64,000 nucleotides of DNA from Agreia sp. VKM Ac-1783. Lineage in GTDB: Bacteria; Actinomycetota; Actinomycetes; Actinomycetales; Microbacteriaceae. The stretch covers positions 310,001-374,000 of the forward strand of contig NZ_FXWI01000002.1 in the NCBI RefSeq assembly GCF_900177765.1, given 5' to 3'. Positions 15,400 through 25,172 of this stretch are shown here, piece after piece. Numbering within the stretch: position 1 is the first letter of the stretch; each line of letters starts with the position of its first letter. The notes beneath the pieces are model-generated. The model saw only the letters and a program-made list of their open reading frames with translations. It ran no database searches and was not told the DNA's origin. The translations under genes and the position numbers were made by a program.

Positions 15400-16676
15400 A
15401 ACGAGACCTCCATGTCGCCGTAGCCGATGATCTTTCTCGCGAGCATCATCTGCTCGTAGTTGACGACCCAGGTCTTGTGACCCGTCGTCGGTGCGGGAAG
15501 GGCGCGCATCAACTCGATGGCCTTCTTGAGGTCGGGTTCGATCGTTCCGACGGGAATTCCCTCGTGCTCTAGCCGCAGCGCGAACTGCCATGCCTTTGCG
15601 CCCGTGAGCACATCGACGTGGTCGAGCTGCGCGAAGTCGATGTCGTAGAGCCAGGAGACGTCGGGCGTGCCCTCGTCGATAGCGACCATGACCTGTTCGG
15701 GCGCTGCGGGGAGCGCATCGAGATTGAGTTGAAGGCTCGCGGCGTTCTTGAACATCACGAACTCCACCTTCTCGTTTCCGAAGTCGAGCAGCTCGCCTCG
15801 ACCGTACGCGGGTGTCATCGACGAGAACGCAGCCGACGCTTTCGCCAGGTCGAATTCGGTGCCGAGCACCTGAGCCGCCGTGGCGAGTGCCGCCGCTGCA
15901 TCGATTCCGTAGTGCAGTCCCTTGGCGGGAAGTACCACGTCGGCCAGTTCGCCCCCGACTCGGATGCGAGCTCCCGTGCTGTCCCAGGACTCGAGTTCGG
16001 CGAGTGCGTCGATCGGCGCGGTCGATGCCTCTTCGCGGTGATTGGCCGCATTGAACAGGCCGTGTGCGGAGTCGGCGACGAGCTTCGGCGCCGCCCCGAA
16101 GTAGGTGACATCGGGAACAACGGATCCCTTCTTCGACAGGATCTCGCCGATCTTCGACAGATACGCGTCGTCGCGATTACTGATGACGTGCTGTGTCGCG
16201 ACCGCAGCGGTGTCGAGCATCATGTCGGCGACGACCTCGGTCTCGAAGAACCGGTAGAGCTGGTCGACCTGCACGTTGAGCATGAGAATGGTCGACGGCA
16301 GCAGCGTCTTCGACAACTCGAGCGCGAATGCTTCGTCGACTTCGAGGATGCCGATGTCGGCTTTCAGCTTGCCGGTGACGCCGACCTCGGAAAGCAGAGC
16401 CGAGGAGATGCCCTGCGGCAGGTTCGCACCGGAGGGATTCGTGAACACCGTCAGTCCGTGCCCACGCAGAACCTCGGTGAGCATGTGGGTGGTCGTCGAC
16501 TTGCCATTGGATCCGAGAACGAAGACGATGCCGTACTCGAACTGGGCAACTACATTCTTGATGAAGCCGGGCGCCATCTTGTTGACGATGTAACCGGGCA
16601 GCGCCGATCCGCCGCCGCGGGCCCGGGTGACAGCCCGGACCGCGCGACCGACGAGAACGGGCGCGATATAACGCAT
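15396..16676 (-). CDS. MurT-like Mur ligase homologue without zinc-ribbon cysteines
   Basis: A 426-residue Mur-ligase-type ATP-dependent enzyme of the MurT family (lipid II isoglutaminyl synthase subunit in A-type walls). The P-loop is VLGSNGKSTTTHM (K59), followed by FTNPSGANLPQGI, DIGILEVDEAF and LNVQVDQLYRF, with the C-terminal DVSWLYDIDF block and YGIDAAAALATAAQ. MurT proteins usually carry a four-Cys zinc ribbon in the middle domain; this protein has no cysteine at all. The ATG at 16676 lies seven bases after the sigA stop, and the stop overlaps the gatD-like TTG, so sigA, murT-like and gatD-like genes are probably co-transcribed. Confidence 0.9.
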   Translation of the reverse strand: MRYIAPVLVGRAVRAVTRARGGGSALPGYIVNKMAPGFIKNVVAQFEYGIVFVLGSNGKSTTTHMLTEVLRGHGLTVFTNPSGANLPQGISSALLSEVGVTGKLKADIGILEVDEAFALELSKTLLPSTILMLNVQVDQLYRFFETEVVADMMLDTAAVATQHVISNRDDAYLSKIGEILSKKGSVVPDVTYFGAAPKLVADSAHGLFNAANHREEASTAPIDALAELESWDSTGARIRVGGELADVVLPAKGLHYGIDAAAALATAAQVLGTEFDLAKASAAFSSMTPAYGRGELLDFGNEKVEFVMFKNAASLQLNLDALPAAPEQVMVAIDEGTPDVSWLYDIDFAQLDHVDVLTGAKAWQFALRLEHEGIPVGTIEPDLKKAIELMRALPAPTTGHKTWVVNYEQMMLARKIIGYGDMEVSF

Positions 16677-16683
16677 CCGCGGC

Positions 16684-18024
16684 CTACTCGAGGTAGTCGC
16701 GCAGAGACTGCGAACGCGACGGGTGGCGCAGCTTCGCCATCGTCTTCGACTCGATCTGCCGGATGCGCTCACGGGTGACGCCGAAGGTGTCACCGATCTG
16801 GTCGAGCGTCTTCGGCATGCCGTCGCCGAGACCGAAGCGCATGCGGATGACGCCCGCCTCGCGCTCCGAGAGAGAGTCGAGCAGCGACTCGAGCTGCTTC
16901 TGCAGCATGGTGAAGCCCACGGCATCGGCCGGAACGACCGCCTCGGTGTCTTCGATCAGGTCGCCGAACTCGCTGTCGCCGTCTTCACCCAGAGGCGTGT
17001 GCAGCGAGATGGGCTCACGCCCGTACTTCTGCACCTCGACGACCTTCTCAGGGGTCATGTCGAGTTCACGCGACAGCTCTTCTGGCGTGGGCTCGCGTCC
17101 CAGGTCCTGGAGCATCTGGCGCTGCACGCGGGCGAGCTTGTTGATGACCTCGACCATGTGCACGGGGATGCGGATCGTGCGGGCCTGGTCAGCCATGGCT
17201 CGCGTGATCGCCTGTCGAATCCACCAGGTCGCGTAGGTGGAGAACTTGAAGCCCTTCGTGTAGTCGAACTTCTCGACAGCGCGGATGAGGCCCAGGTTTC
17301 CTTCCTGGATGAGGTCGAGGAACTGCATTCCACGACCGGTGTAGCGCTTTGCCAGGCTCACGACGAGACGCAGGTTGGCGCCGAGCAGGTGGCTCTTTGC
17401 GCGGGCGCCGTCGCGGGCGACCCACTGGAGCTCACGGCCATAGGCCGACTTCTTCTCGGCTTCGCTCATCGTCGACATGGTGTCTTCGGCGAAGAGTCCG
17501 GCTTCGATGCGCATGGCGAGTTCGACCTCTTCGGCCGCGTTCAGGAGCGCGACCTTACCGATCTGCTTCAGGTAGTCCTTGACCGGGTCGGCTGTTGCAC
17601 CGGTGATCGCGGTCGAGTAGACCGGAACGTCGCTGTCGTCGTCAGCATCGGAGATGACCAACGCTCCGGCAGGAAGAACGATCTCGGCTGCCGGCTTGGG
17701 CGATCCGTCGTCGGCTTCGTCGTCGGTCGTGGTCTCGTCTTCGTCGACGACGACCTCGACGACAGCGCCTGCTTCGGCATCGTCGTCGTCGGCGCCGGGA
17801 CCGTCGGCTTCTGCCGCGGCCTTGGCCTTCTTTGCGGCGGCAGCAGTCTTGGCTGCAGCAGCCTTCGTGGGAGCCTTCGCCGCTTTAGCTGCAGGAGCCT
17901 TCGTCGCGGTGGTCTTGGCGGCAGCGGCCTTTGCGGCTGCGGCCTTCGTCACCGGCTTTGCTGCTGCTGCAGCAGGCTCGTCGGCGACGGGTTCGAGTGT
18001 TGTGGTTGATTTGCGGGTGGCCAT
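16684..18024 (-). CDS. sigA: Principal RNA polymerase sigma factor SigA/RpoD
   Basis: Primary sigma factor, 446 residues. The N-terminal 110 residues are an Ala/Lys-rich repeat (blocks such as [11 protein letters not shown]) followed by an acidic stretch, as in other actinobacterial HrdB/SigA proteins. Region 1.2 is [16 protein letters not shown], region 2 contains [20 protein letters not shown] and [18 protein letters not shown], region 3 [17 protein letters not shown], and region 4 [22 protein letters not shown]. The start is ATG 18024 after GAAAGGTGATCGT; a longer frame lacks similarity. The 199-bp upstream region contains TTGACA (18123-18128, minus strand) but no good -10 at standard spacing. 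The murT-like gene follows after seven bases. Confidence 0.97.
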   Translation of the reverse strand: MATRKSTTTLEPVADEPAAAAAKPVTKAAAAKAAAAKTTATKAPAAKAAKAPTKAAAAKTAAAAKKAKAAAEADGPGADDDDAEAGAVVEVVVDEDETTTDDEADDGSPKPAAEIVLPAGALVISDADDDSDVPVYSTAITGATADPVKDYLKQIGKVALLNAAEEVELAMRIEAGLFAEDTMSTMSEAEKKSAYGRELQWVARDGARAKSHLLGANLRLVVSLAKRYTGRGMQFLDLIQEGNLGLIRAVEKFDYTKGFKFSTYATWWIRQAITRAMADQARTIRIPVHMVEVINKLARVQRQMLQDLGREPTPEELSRELDMTPEKVVEVQKYGREPISLHTPLGEDGDSEFGDLIEDTEAVVPADAVGFTMLQKQLESLLDSLSEREAGVIRMRFGLGDGMPKTLDQIGDTFGVTRERIRQIESKTMAKLRHPSRSQSLRDYLE

Positions 18025-18223
18025 ACGATCACCTTTCACGCCGGTCTCACCGGGTGGATTCGACTCTCCCGAGCCGATGCCAATTGGAGGCTGGAGTTGT
18101 TTTCTGACATTACTAAGACCCATGTCAAGTGCTGGGTTTTTTGCGTCTGGATCACCAGACACCCTGCACAAGAACGGGTCTCGATTCTCAATTATTGCAC
18201 GGATTGCAGAGATGCCCCTCCGC

Positions 18224-19549
18224 CTACGGACGTCGGCGCTTCCACTTTCCTACAAGTGCAACCCAGAGAGGGGCGACAGATATTCCCTCGTCCTCCTGCA
18301 GCCGTCGTCGTGTGCGGCGGCGGGCGCGAAGCAGAAAGAGGACACCTGCGCCGACCACGACGTATTGGATCGAGAAGGCCAGTCTGAAGGCATCCATCGA
18401 GTAGAGGTCCGTGCTCAGGCCGGCGTCGTACTGAACGTCGAGGATGACCCCGATCAGAAAGAGCATGACGAAACTGGCCATGAATCCGCCCACGTTCACC
18501 ACACCGTTGGCCGAGCCCAGAGAACGGGCCGGGTTGAACGACCGGGCGAAGTCGAATCCGATCAGCGACCCGGGGCCGCCGATGCCGAGGGTCACGGTGA
18601 GGATCGCGATGAGCCAGATCGGAGGGATGCCCGGCCACAGGAGAACGGCGGCCCACACGAAACCCAGGGCCACGGTTATCCCCAGCACGAGATTCGACCG
18701 TCGAAGGGGAAACCGGGCACTCAGGATGCCCAGGATCGGTCCGGCGACCATTCCCGAGATGACGATGACGACAAGGAAGGCGGCCGCCGTGCCACGGTCG
18801 AGTCCCACGGCGGAGACCAGGAAGGGGAAGCCCCAGAAGATCGTGAAGACCGTTCCCGACGATTGGCTGACGAAATGCGACCAGAAGCCCAATTGGGTTC
18901 CCGGCCTGCGCAACGTGGGCCCCAACATCCGGATGGCCTCGCGCATGCTCGCGACCCTGCCGTCACCGGCAGCATCTGCGGGCCGATTAGTGAGAAAGAC
19001 GACCGAGAGAACGAGCGCGCTGAAGGACACGGCCGCGGCGACCGAGAATGCCGGCGACCAGCCGAACGTGTGCAGGACCCAGGCGAACGGCAGCGCCGAT
19101 AGCACCTGTCCGAGCTGCCCGATGTTGCCGACCCACTGGCTGAGCTGGGGCACGATCGGCCCGGAGAACCAGGAGTTGACGAGCCGGATGACCGAGATGA
19201 AGACGGCGGCGTCTCCCGCCCCGACGAACACACGACCGAGAACGGCCATCGGGATGTCCGGTGCGAACGACAGGACGAGCTGCCCGGCGACCATCAGCGT
19301 GCACCCGATCGAGATCAGCCATTTCGGCCCGACCCTGTCGATGAGTATGCCGACCGGGATCTGGAGCCCCGCGTAGACGATGAGTTGAACCACCGCGAGC
19401 GTCGAGAGGAGTGCAGCCGACGAGTCGAACCGTGCCGCAGCGTCGACTCCGGCGACACCGAGGGTGGTTCGTTGCATCACCGCCGTCATGTAGGCGAAGA
19501 CGCCGACTGCGAAGACAAGCCAGGCGCGTCGGGAATTCACGTACTTCAT
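18224..19549 (-). CDS. MFS transporter, 12 transmembrane segments
   Basis: Major facilitator superfamily carrier of 441 residues, substrate unknown. The first segment is [22 protein letters not shown] and the loop 2-3 signature is [11 protein letters not shown]. Twelve hydrophobic segments can be traced, with a central charged loop near residues 195-215, and a basic C-terminal tail ([11 protein letters not shown]). The sequence style resembles the nitrate/hexuronate-like or general drug-proton branches, but no specific residue fixes a substrate. It is transcribed in the same direction as the PAC2 gene 55 bp upstream, though that may be a separate unit. Confidence 0.88.
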   Translation of the reverse strand: MKYVNSRRAWLVFAVGVFAYMTAVMQRTTLGVAGVDAAARFDSSAALLSTLAVVQLIVYAGLQIPVGILIDRVGPKWLISIGCTLMVAGQLVLSFAPDIPMAVLGRVFVGAGDAAVFISVIRLVNSWFSGPIVPQLSQWVGNIGQLGQVLSALPFAWVLHTFGWSPAFSVAAAVSFSALVLSVVFLTNRPADAAGDGRVASMREAIRMLGPTLRRPGTQLGFWSHFVSQSSGTVFTIFWGFPFLVSAVGLDRGTAAAFLVVIVISGMVAGPILGILSARFPLRRSNLVLGITVALGFVWAAVLLWPGIPPIWLIAILTVTLGIGGPGSLIGFDFARSFNPARSLGSANGVVNVGGFMASFVMLFLIGVILDVQYDAGLSTDLYSMDAFRLAFSIQYVVVGAGVLFLLRARRRTRRRLQEDEGISVAPLWVALVGKWKRRRP

Positions 19550-19603
19550 GCTACGGCCCGTCCGAGCACGATGTCGTTCCCGGCGCGAGAGGCGCGGTGG
19601 AGA

Positions 19604-20539
19604 TCAGAGGCCGAGCGATGGCCCAGCGTCATCGTCGCCCGCACGACGGATGGCGAGGAACTTCTCGAGCTCCTCGGCGATCTCGTCAGCCGACGGCAGT
19701 TCGCCGTCTTCATCTGTGAGCGGCGACTTGAGAGGAGTGCCCTGCATGTAGGCGTCGTGACGCTCCTCGAGCGTTCCGACCAGCTTCTCGAGGTCGCCGT
19801 TGGTGCCGACCTGCTCGTCGATCTTCGAGAGGAAGACGCGCCCTTCTTCGCGGAGCTTGTCTGTGGGGAAGATCAGCCCGGTGGCGGCACTGATGCTCTC
19901 GAGGCCACCTAGGGCCGCGAGTGGGAACTCCGTGTCGGCGAGATAGTGCGGAATGAGGAGGGCGAAGCCCGCAACGGGGTGGGTCAACTCCTGAAGACGG
20001 AACTCCACCAGATGCATCGCGTTGGCCGGAACCTGGGTGTGCGGCTTCCATACGGAGAGAGCGTCGATGAGCTCGAGCCTGTTGCCGCTGACGGTCACCC
20101 TGATCGGCCGGGTGTGCGGAACGGGCATGGGGATCGCGTGAACCGATGTCGTGGTCTTGATCTTCAGCAGGCCGATGAGATCGATGACCGACTTCGTGAA
20201 CCCCTCCCAGCGGAAGTCCGGCTCGAATCCGTTGAGAAAGAGGAACGGCTGGTTCAGTTCGTCTTGCATCAGGTAGAGGCGCAGAACGGGGGGCTGGTAG
20301 TCGCTCAGGTGATCTTGATCGAAGTAGATCACGGGGCGCCGAGCGCGGTAGTCGAGGAGGGCATCGGTGTCGAACTCGGCGATGACGCGGTTGCTGAGGT
20401 TCTCGAGAATGTATTCGCCGATCTGAGCCACAGCGCCGCCCGCATCGGTGAATCCGGTGAGACCTACCACCAGGTCGAGGCCCTCGGGAATGTTGCCGAG
20501 CTCGCCGGTGATCTCGTACAGCTCGCTCGAATCCGTCAT
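19604..20539 (-). CDS. PAC2 family protein (proteasome assembly chaperone-like)
   Basis: A 311-residue soluble protein of the PAC2 family, widespread in actinobacteria; the name comes from a eukaryotic 20S assembly chaperone and the bacterial role is not settled. Typical blocks are LVVGLTGFTDAGGAV, DYRARRPVIYFDQDHL, FLFLNGFEPDFRWEGF and the central AIPMPVPHTRPIRVT. The C-terminal 60 residues are acidic and helical (DEIAEELEKFLAIRRAG). The ATG at 20539 is six bases after TAGAGT, suggesting a leaderless message; a longer frame from 20572 has no support. It is divergent from pepA, which has the same promoter geometry. Confidence 0.9.
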   Translation of the reverse strand: MTDSSELYEITGELGNIPEGLDLVVGLTGFTDAGGAVAQIGEYILENLSNRVIAEFDTDALLDYRARRPVIYFDQDHLSDYQPPVLRLYLMQDELNQPFLFLNGFEPDFRWEGFTKSVIDLIGLLKIKTTTSVHAIPMPVPHTRPIRVTVSGNRLELIDALSVWKPHTQVPANAMHLVEFRLQELTHPVAGFALLIPHYLADTEFPLAALGGLESISAATGLIFPTDKLREEGRVFLSKIDEQVGTNGDLEKLVGTLEERHDAYMQGTPLKSPLTDEDGELPSADEIAEELEKFLAIRRAGDDDAGPSLGL

Positions 20540-20545
20540 GGATTC

Positions 20546-20551
20546 AACTCT
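20546..20551 (-). promoter_or_regulatory. -10-like TAGAGT, probable leaderless start of the PAC2 gene
   Basis: TAGAGT followed by six bases and the ATG of the PAC2 gene; it mirrors the pepA element 60 bp away on the other strand. Confidence 0.5.
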
Positions 20552-20611
20552 AATCGCGGCGACTGGCGCCACCGGGCTGGCGCGGCATGCCGAGAGCGAA
20601 CATCCGCGCCA

Positions 20612-20617
20612 TAGGGT
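20612..20617 (+). promoter_or_regulatory. -10-like TAGGGT, probable leaderless start of pepA
   Basis: TAGGGT followed by TGAACC and the ATG of pepA; no ribosome site is present in between. Confidence 0.5.
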
Positions 20618-20623
20618 TGAACC

Positions 20624-22141
20624 ATGACTCTCGCCTCTCTTGCCCTCTCCTCATCCGACGCCGGCGATGTCGCGGCCGATGTACTCGTTCTGGGCGTGAC
20701 CCGCACCGACGACGGACCCGTTCTCGTCGGCTCCGCGGTTTCCCTGCTCGGTGCCGACCCGGCTTTCGCAGATCTCTCGGTGCTCGGCCTCACGGGCTCG
20801 AAGGACGACCTCGTTCGTGTGCCGGCCCCCGCTGGTATTGCTGCTCGATCGATAGCGCTCGTCGGCCTGGCGTCGGCCACGCCGAGCGCCGACGACCTCC
20901 GTTACGCCGCGGGCTCGGCCGCACGACGGATGCTGGGGGTCTCCTCGATCGCCCTGTCGCTGCCCGTCGACGACGAGTCTCAGGCGCGCGCCGTGCTCGA
21001 AGGCTGCCTGCTCGGCGCCTATGAGTACACCGAGTACCGCGCTGATGGCGGATCCGCGACGTCGCGGCCCGCCGCATCGTTCACCCTCGTCACCTCGCTG
21101 CAGGTGTCTGCCGAGACCGTCGCGTATGCGACAGAGGTGGGGCGCGCCATCCACCTCGTTCGCGACCTCGTGAACGAGTCGCCGCTCGATCTCTACCCGC
21201 AGACCTTCGCCGAGCGCGCCGCAGACTTGGGCAGCATTCCCGGTGTCGAGGTCACCATCTGGGATGAGACTCAGCTGGCCGACGAAGGATTCGGCGGCAT
21301 CCTGGGCGTCGGGCAGGGCTCGTCGCGGCCCCCGCGTCTGGTGAAGGTCAGCTACTCCCCCACGAACGCTGCCGAGGCGCGGCACATCGCCCTCGTCGGA
21401 AAGGGCATCACCTTCGATTCCGGCGGCCTCTCGTTGAAGCCCGCTGCCTCGATGATCGGCATGAAGTACGACATGGCCGGAGCCGCCACCGTGCTGTCCG
21501 TGGTTCTGGCCGCGGCCCGGCTCTCTCTGCCGACGCGGGTGACCGCCTGGCTCTGCCTTGCGGAGAACATGCCGTCGGCCACAGCGATCAGACCGGGCGA
21601 CGTGCTTCGGATCCGGGGCGGAAAGACTGTCGAGGTGCTGAACACCGATGCCGAAGGTCGACTCGTGCTCGCCGACGGTCTAGTGGCGGCGAGCGAGGAG
21701 TTCCCCGATGCGATCATCGATGTGGCGACGCTGACCGGCGCCGCGAGCGTCGCACTCGGCAACCGCTACGTGGGCACGCTCGGAAGCTCCCCGCTGGTCG
21801 GAGAGGTGCTCCGCACCGCCGAATCGGCGGGCGAGCTCCTGTGGCACATGCCCCTGGGCGAAGAATTCCGACCCATGCTGAACTCCGACATCGCAGACAT
21901 CGCCAACATCAAGCCCGGCAACACCGCGGGAGGCATGCTCATCGCGGCGGTGTTCCTGAGCGAGTTCATCGGCACGGCGGCTGACGGATCGGGGCGTGTT
22001 CCCTGGGTGCACCTCGACATCGCCGGTGCGGGCACGAACAAGGATGCGCTGTACGGCTACACGGGAAAAGGTCCGACGGGCGTCACAGTGCGCACACTGA
22101 TCGCCCTGGCAGCCTCGGCGACCCCCGCGCGGACCGAGTGA
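20624..22141 (+). CDS. pepA: Leucyl aminopeptidase (M17)
   Basis: Cytosolic hexameric dimetal aminopeptidase that removes N-terminal residues, of 505 residues. The C-terminal catalytic domain carries the metal and catalytic residues: K260 and D265 in GKGITFDSGG, K272, D283 in MKYDMAGAA, and D342, E344 and R346 in NTDAEGRL. The N-terminal macrodomain-like region (about 1-170) is divergent, as is usual in the family. The start ATG has no Shine-Dalgarno and lies six bases after TAGGGT. It is followed 108 bp later by lpdA in the same direction. Confidence 0.96.
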   Translation: MTLASLALSSSDAGDVAADVLVLGVTRTDDGPVLVGSAVSLLGADPAFADLSVLGLTGSKDDLVRVPAPAGIAARSIALVGLASATPSADDLRYAAGSAARRMLGVSSIALSLPVDDESQARAVLEGCLLGAYEYTEYRADGGSATSRPAASFTLVTSLQVSAETVAYATEVGRAIHLVRDLVNESPLDLYPQTFAERAADLGSIPGVEVTIWDETQLADEGFGGILGVGQGSSRPPRLVKVSYSPTNAAEARHIALVGKGITFDSGGLSLKPAASMIGMKYDMAGAATVLSVVLAAARLSLPTRVTAWLCLAENMPSATAIRPGDVLRIRGGKTVEVLNTDAEGRLVLADGLVAASEEFPDAIIDVATLTGAASVALGNRYVGTLGSSPLVGEVLRTAESAGELLWHMPLGEEFRPMLNSDIADIANIKPGNTAGGMLIAAVFLSEFIGTAADGSGRVPWVHLDIAGAGTNKDALYGYTGKGPTGVTVRTLIALAASATPARTE

Positions 22142-22249
22142 AGTCGGCCGTAGTAGGCTCGACAGGGCGCAAAAACACGCCAGCACAGCCCGTTCCACTC
22201 ATCCGTGGAGCGCGGGCAAGCACGAATTCTCACGAGGGAGTCACCGCGG

Positions 22250-23623
22250 GTGTCTGAACAGAACTTCGACCTGGTCGTTCTCGGCGGCGGAAGCGGTGGC
22301 TATGCGGCAGCGCTTCGAGCCAGCCTTCTCGGGCTGAGCGTGGCACTCGTCGAAAAAGACAAGCTCGGCGGCACCTGCCTTCACCGCGGCTGCATTCCCA
22401 CCAAGGCGCTCCTGCACTCTGCTGAAGTCGCCGACGCGGCGCGGGGCGCGTCGAAGTACGGCATCTCGACCACCTTCGATGGTGTCGATATGGCCGGCGT
22501 GACCGCCTACCGCGAGGGCATCGTCTCGAGCAAGTTCAAGGGCCTCGAGGGGCTCATCAAGGCGCGCAAGATCACCGTGATCCGCGGTGAGGGCCGTTTG
22601 GTCTCTCCCACGCGGGTTCAGGTCGGTGACGACGTCATCGAGGGCAAGAACGTCGTTCTCGCGACGGGGTCGTACGCTCGCTCGCTGCCTGGCCTCGAGA
22701 TCGGCGGCCGCGTGATCACGAGCGAGCAGGCCCTCGAGCTCGACTTCGTGCCCAAGAAGGTCGCCATCCTCGGTGGCGGAGTGATCGGCGTCGAGTTCGC
22801 CAGCGTGTGGAAGTCCTTCGGGTCCGATGTGACGATCATCGAGGCGCTCCCCCATCTCGTGCCCAACGAGGAGGAGTCGATCAGCAAGCAGTTCGAGCGC
22901 GCGTTCCGCAAGCGCGGCATCGAATTCTCGCTCGGTACGCGATTCCAGTCGGTCGAGCAGGATGACGACGGAGTCGTGGTCACGCTCGAAGACGGTCGGA
23001 AGATCGAGGCGGAACTCCTCCTGGTCGCCGTCGGACGTGGTCCGTCGACCCAGGGCTTGGGATTCGAAGAGGTCGGAGTGGAGATCGATCGCGGCTTCGT
23101 CATCACGAACGAGCGACTCGAGACCAACATCGCCGGTCTGTACGCGGTCGGCGACATCGTTCCAGGGCTCCAGCTCGCGCACCGCGGGTTCCAACACGGC
23201 ATCTTCGTCGCCGAGGAGATCGCGGGCCTGTCGCCGCAGATCGTCGACGACGTGAACATCCCCAAGGTGACCTACTCCGATCCTGAGGTCGCATCCGTCG
23301 GCCTGACCGAGGCTCGAGCAGTAGCCGAATACGGCCAGGATCGTGTGCAGTCGTATGACTACAGCCTCGGCGGCAACGGCAAGAGCCACATCATCGGCAC
23401 GACCGGCTCGGTCAAGGTCGTACGCGTCGCCGACGGTCCCGTCGTCGGCATCCACATGATCGGTGCTCGCGTCGGAGAACTCATCGGCGAGGCGCAACTC
23501 ATCGTGAATTGGGAGGCGTACCCCGAGGACGTCGCGCAGCTCGTGCACGCTCATCCCACTCAGAACGAAGCTCTGGGCGAGGCACACCTCGCTTTGGCAG
23601 GCAAGCCCCTGCACGCCCTCTAG
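22250..23623 (+). CDS. lpdA: Dihydrolipoyl dehydrogenase (E3)
   Basis: FAD flavoprotein that reoxidises the lipoyl groups of 2-oxo acid dehydrogenase complexes and passes electrons to NAD. The FAD motif is VVLGGGSGGYAAALRA, the redox pair C43/C48 sits in GGTCLHRGCIPTK, the NAD motif is VAILGGGVIGVEFASVW, and the catalytic His-Glu is in HAHPTQNEALGEA. The start is GTG 22250 with GAGGGAG nine bases upstream, giving 457 residues. sucB follows after 73 bp in the same direction, so E3 and E2 are paired; E1 (aceE) lies 22 kb away. Confidence 0.97.
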   Translation: MSEQNFDLVVLGGGSGGYAAALRASLLGLSVALVEKDKLGGTCLHRGCIPTKALLHSAEVADAARGASKYGISTTFDGVDMAGVTAYREGIVSSKFKGLEGLIKARKITVIRGEGRLVSPTRVQVGDDVIEGKNVVLATGSYARSLPGLEIGGRVITSEQALELDFVPKKVAILGGGVIGVEFASVWKSFGSDVTIIEALPHLVPNEEESISKQFERAFRKRGIEFSLGTRFQSVEQDDDGVVVTLEDGRKIEAELLLVAVGRGPSTQGLGFEEVGVEIDRGFVITNERLETNIAGLYAVGDIVPGLQLAHRGFQHGIFVAEEIAGLSPQIVDDVNIPKVTYSDPEVASVGLTEARAVAEYGQDRVQSYDYSLGGNGKSHIIGTTGSVKVVRVADGPVVGIHMIGARVGELIGEAQLIVNWEAYPEDVAQLVHAHPTQNEALGEAHLALAGKPLHAL

Positions 23624-23696
23624 CCATACCGCGTCACCCACATACCCAATACAAGTAAGCTAAAAACCACGATCGGTTTCTAAAGGAGACAAGCTA

Positions 23697-25172
23697 ATGA
23701 GCGAATCCGTCAACCTTCCAGCACTCGGTGAGAGTGTCACAGAGGGAACGGTAACCCGCTGGCTCAAGAGTGTGGGAGACCGCGTCGAGGTCGACGAACC
23801 CCTGCTCGAAGTGTCAACGGACAAGGTAGACACAGAGATCCCGTCACCCGTCGCCGGTGTGATCGAGGAGATTCTGGTCCAGGAGGACGAGACCGTCGAG
23901 GTCGGAACCGCGCTCGTGCGCATCGGAGACGGCAGTTCCGCTCCGGCTTCCGAGGCACCGGCAGAGCCCGCTGCGGCGGAAGAGATTCCCGCCGAGGAGC
24001 CGTCGGTCGAGGCCGAGACCGAAGCCGAAGCTCCTGCGCCCGCTCCTGCTCCGGAGGAAGCGCCTGCCGCACCGGCTCCCGCCGCAGAGCCCGCACCGGC
24101 CGCCACCCCCGCGCCCGCCACTCCAGCACCCGCCGCCTCGTCGGCGCCCGCACCCGCCCCGGCTGCCGCTCCTGCCCCGGCCGCGGCTCCCGCCCCTGCC
24201 GCAGCGGTGGCCCCCGCAGCCGCGCCCGCCTCGGACGACTCGTCCCGTGCGGCTAATGCCGGATACGTCACTCCCCTGGTTCGCAAGCTCGCGGGTGACA
24301 ATGGCATCGACCTCGCCACCCTCACGGGAAGCGGCGTCGGAGGACGCATCCGCAAGGAAGACGTCCTCGCTGCAGCAGAAGCCGCCAAGGCACCCGCCGC
24401 ACAGGCTTCCGCTGAAGCACCTGCAGCCGCCGTCGCCACGACGCTCCCTGTCTCCGACCTTCGTGGCACGACCCAGCCGATGTCGCGTCTGCGCAAGGTC
24501 GTCGCGCAGCGCGCGGTCGAGTCGATGCAGTCGACGGCTCAGCTGACCAGCGTTGTCGAGGTCGACGTGACCCGCGTCGCCGCTCTGCGCGACAAGGTGA
24601 AGGCGACGTTCCAGGAGAAGACCGGCAACAAGCTGAGCTTCCTCCCCTTCTTCGCTCTCGCTGCGACGGAGGCCCTCAAGGCGTACCCGATCATCAACGC
24701 CACGGTTGACGGTGACAGCATCGTCTACCCCGATCACGAGAACGTGAGCATCGCGGTCGACACCGAGCGCGGCTTGCTGACGCCCGTCGTCAAGAACGCC
24801 GGCGAACTCGATCTCGCCGGATTCGCTCGCGAGATCGCCGACCTGGCGACGCGCACGCGCGACAACAAGCTCAAGCCCGATGAGCTCGCGGGCGGCACGT
24901 TCACGCTGACGAACACGGGTTCGCGCGGCGCGCTCTTCGACACTCCTGTCGTCTTCCTCCCCCAGGTCGCGATCCTCGGCACCGGCATCGTGTCGCGTAA
25001 GCCTCTCGTGGTCAAGACGAGCGAGGGCGAAGCCATCGCCATCCGTTCGACCGTGTACCTGGCGCTGAGCTACGACCACCGCATCGTCGATGGCGCAGAT
25101 GCAGCCCGATTCCTCGTCGCCGTGAAGAACCGCCTCGAAGAGGGCGCGTTCGAGGGCAACCTGGGCTACTAG
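23697..25172 (+). CDS. sucB: 2-oxo acid dehydrogenase acyltransferase E2 (dihydrolipoamide succinyl/acetyltransferase)
   Basis: E2 core enzyme of 491 residues. A single lipoyl domain (1-80) has the lipoylated K43 in [13 protein letters not shown] long Ala/Pro/Glu linker (about 85-180) leads to the E3-binding domain ([20 protein letters not shown]). The catalytic domain holds H461 and D465 in [15 protein letters not shown]. Start ATG 23697 follows AAAGGAG. Whether it serves the pyruvate or the 2-oxoglutarate complex cannot be decided from sequence alone; in other actinobacteria one E2 is shared between AceE and OdhA/KGD, and the aceE here has no adjacent E2. Confidence 0.93.
   Translation: MSESVNLPALGESVTEGTVTRWLKSVGDRVEVDEPLLEVSTDKVDTEIPSPVAGVIEEILVQEDETVEVGTALVRIGDGSSAPASEAPAEPAAAEEIPAEEPSVEAETEAEAPAPAPAPEEAPAAPAPAAEPAPAATPAPATPAPAASSAPAPAPAAAPAPAAAPAPAAAVAPAAAPASDDSSRAANAGYVTPLVRKLAGDNGIDLATLTGSGVGGRIRKEDVLAAAEAAKAPAAQASAEAPAAAVATTLPVSDLRGTTQPMSRLRKVVAQRAVESMQSTAQLTSVVEVDVTRVAALRDKVKATFQEKTGNKLSFLPFFALAATEALKAYPIINATVDGDSIVYPDHENVSIAVDTERGLLTPVVKNAGELDLAGFAREIADLATRTRDNKLKPDELAGGTFTLTNTGSRGALFDTPVVFLPQVAILGTGIVSRKPLVVKTSEGEAIAIRSTVYLALSYDHRIVDGADAARFLVAVKNRLEEGAFEGNLGY

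Noticed and set aside
18123-18128. TTGACA upstream of sigA as a complete promoter
   Set aside because: No TAnnnT-like -10 at 16-18 bp spacing on the minus strand, so it is only noted as a possible -35.
23940-24250. Ala/Pro repeats in sucB as a DNA repeat element
   Set aside because: They encode the flexible linker of E2 and are a protein-level low-complexity feature.
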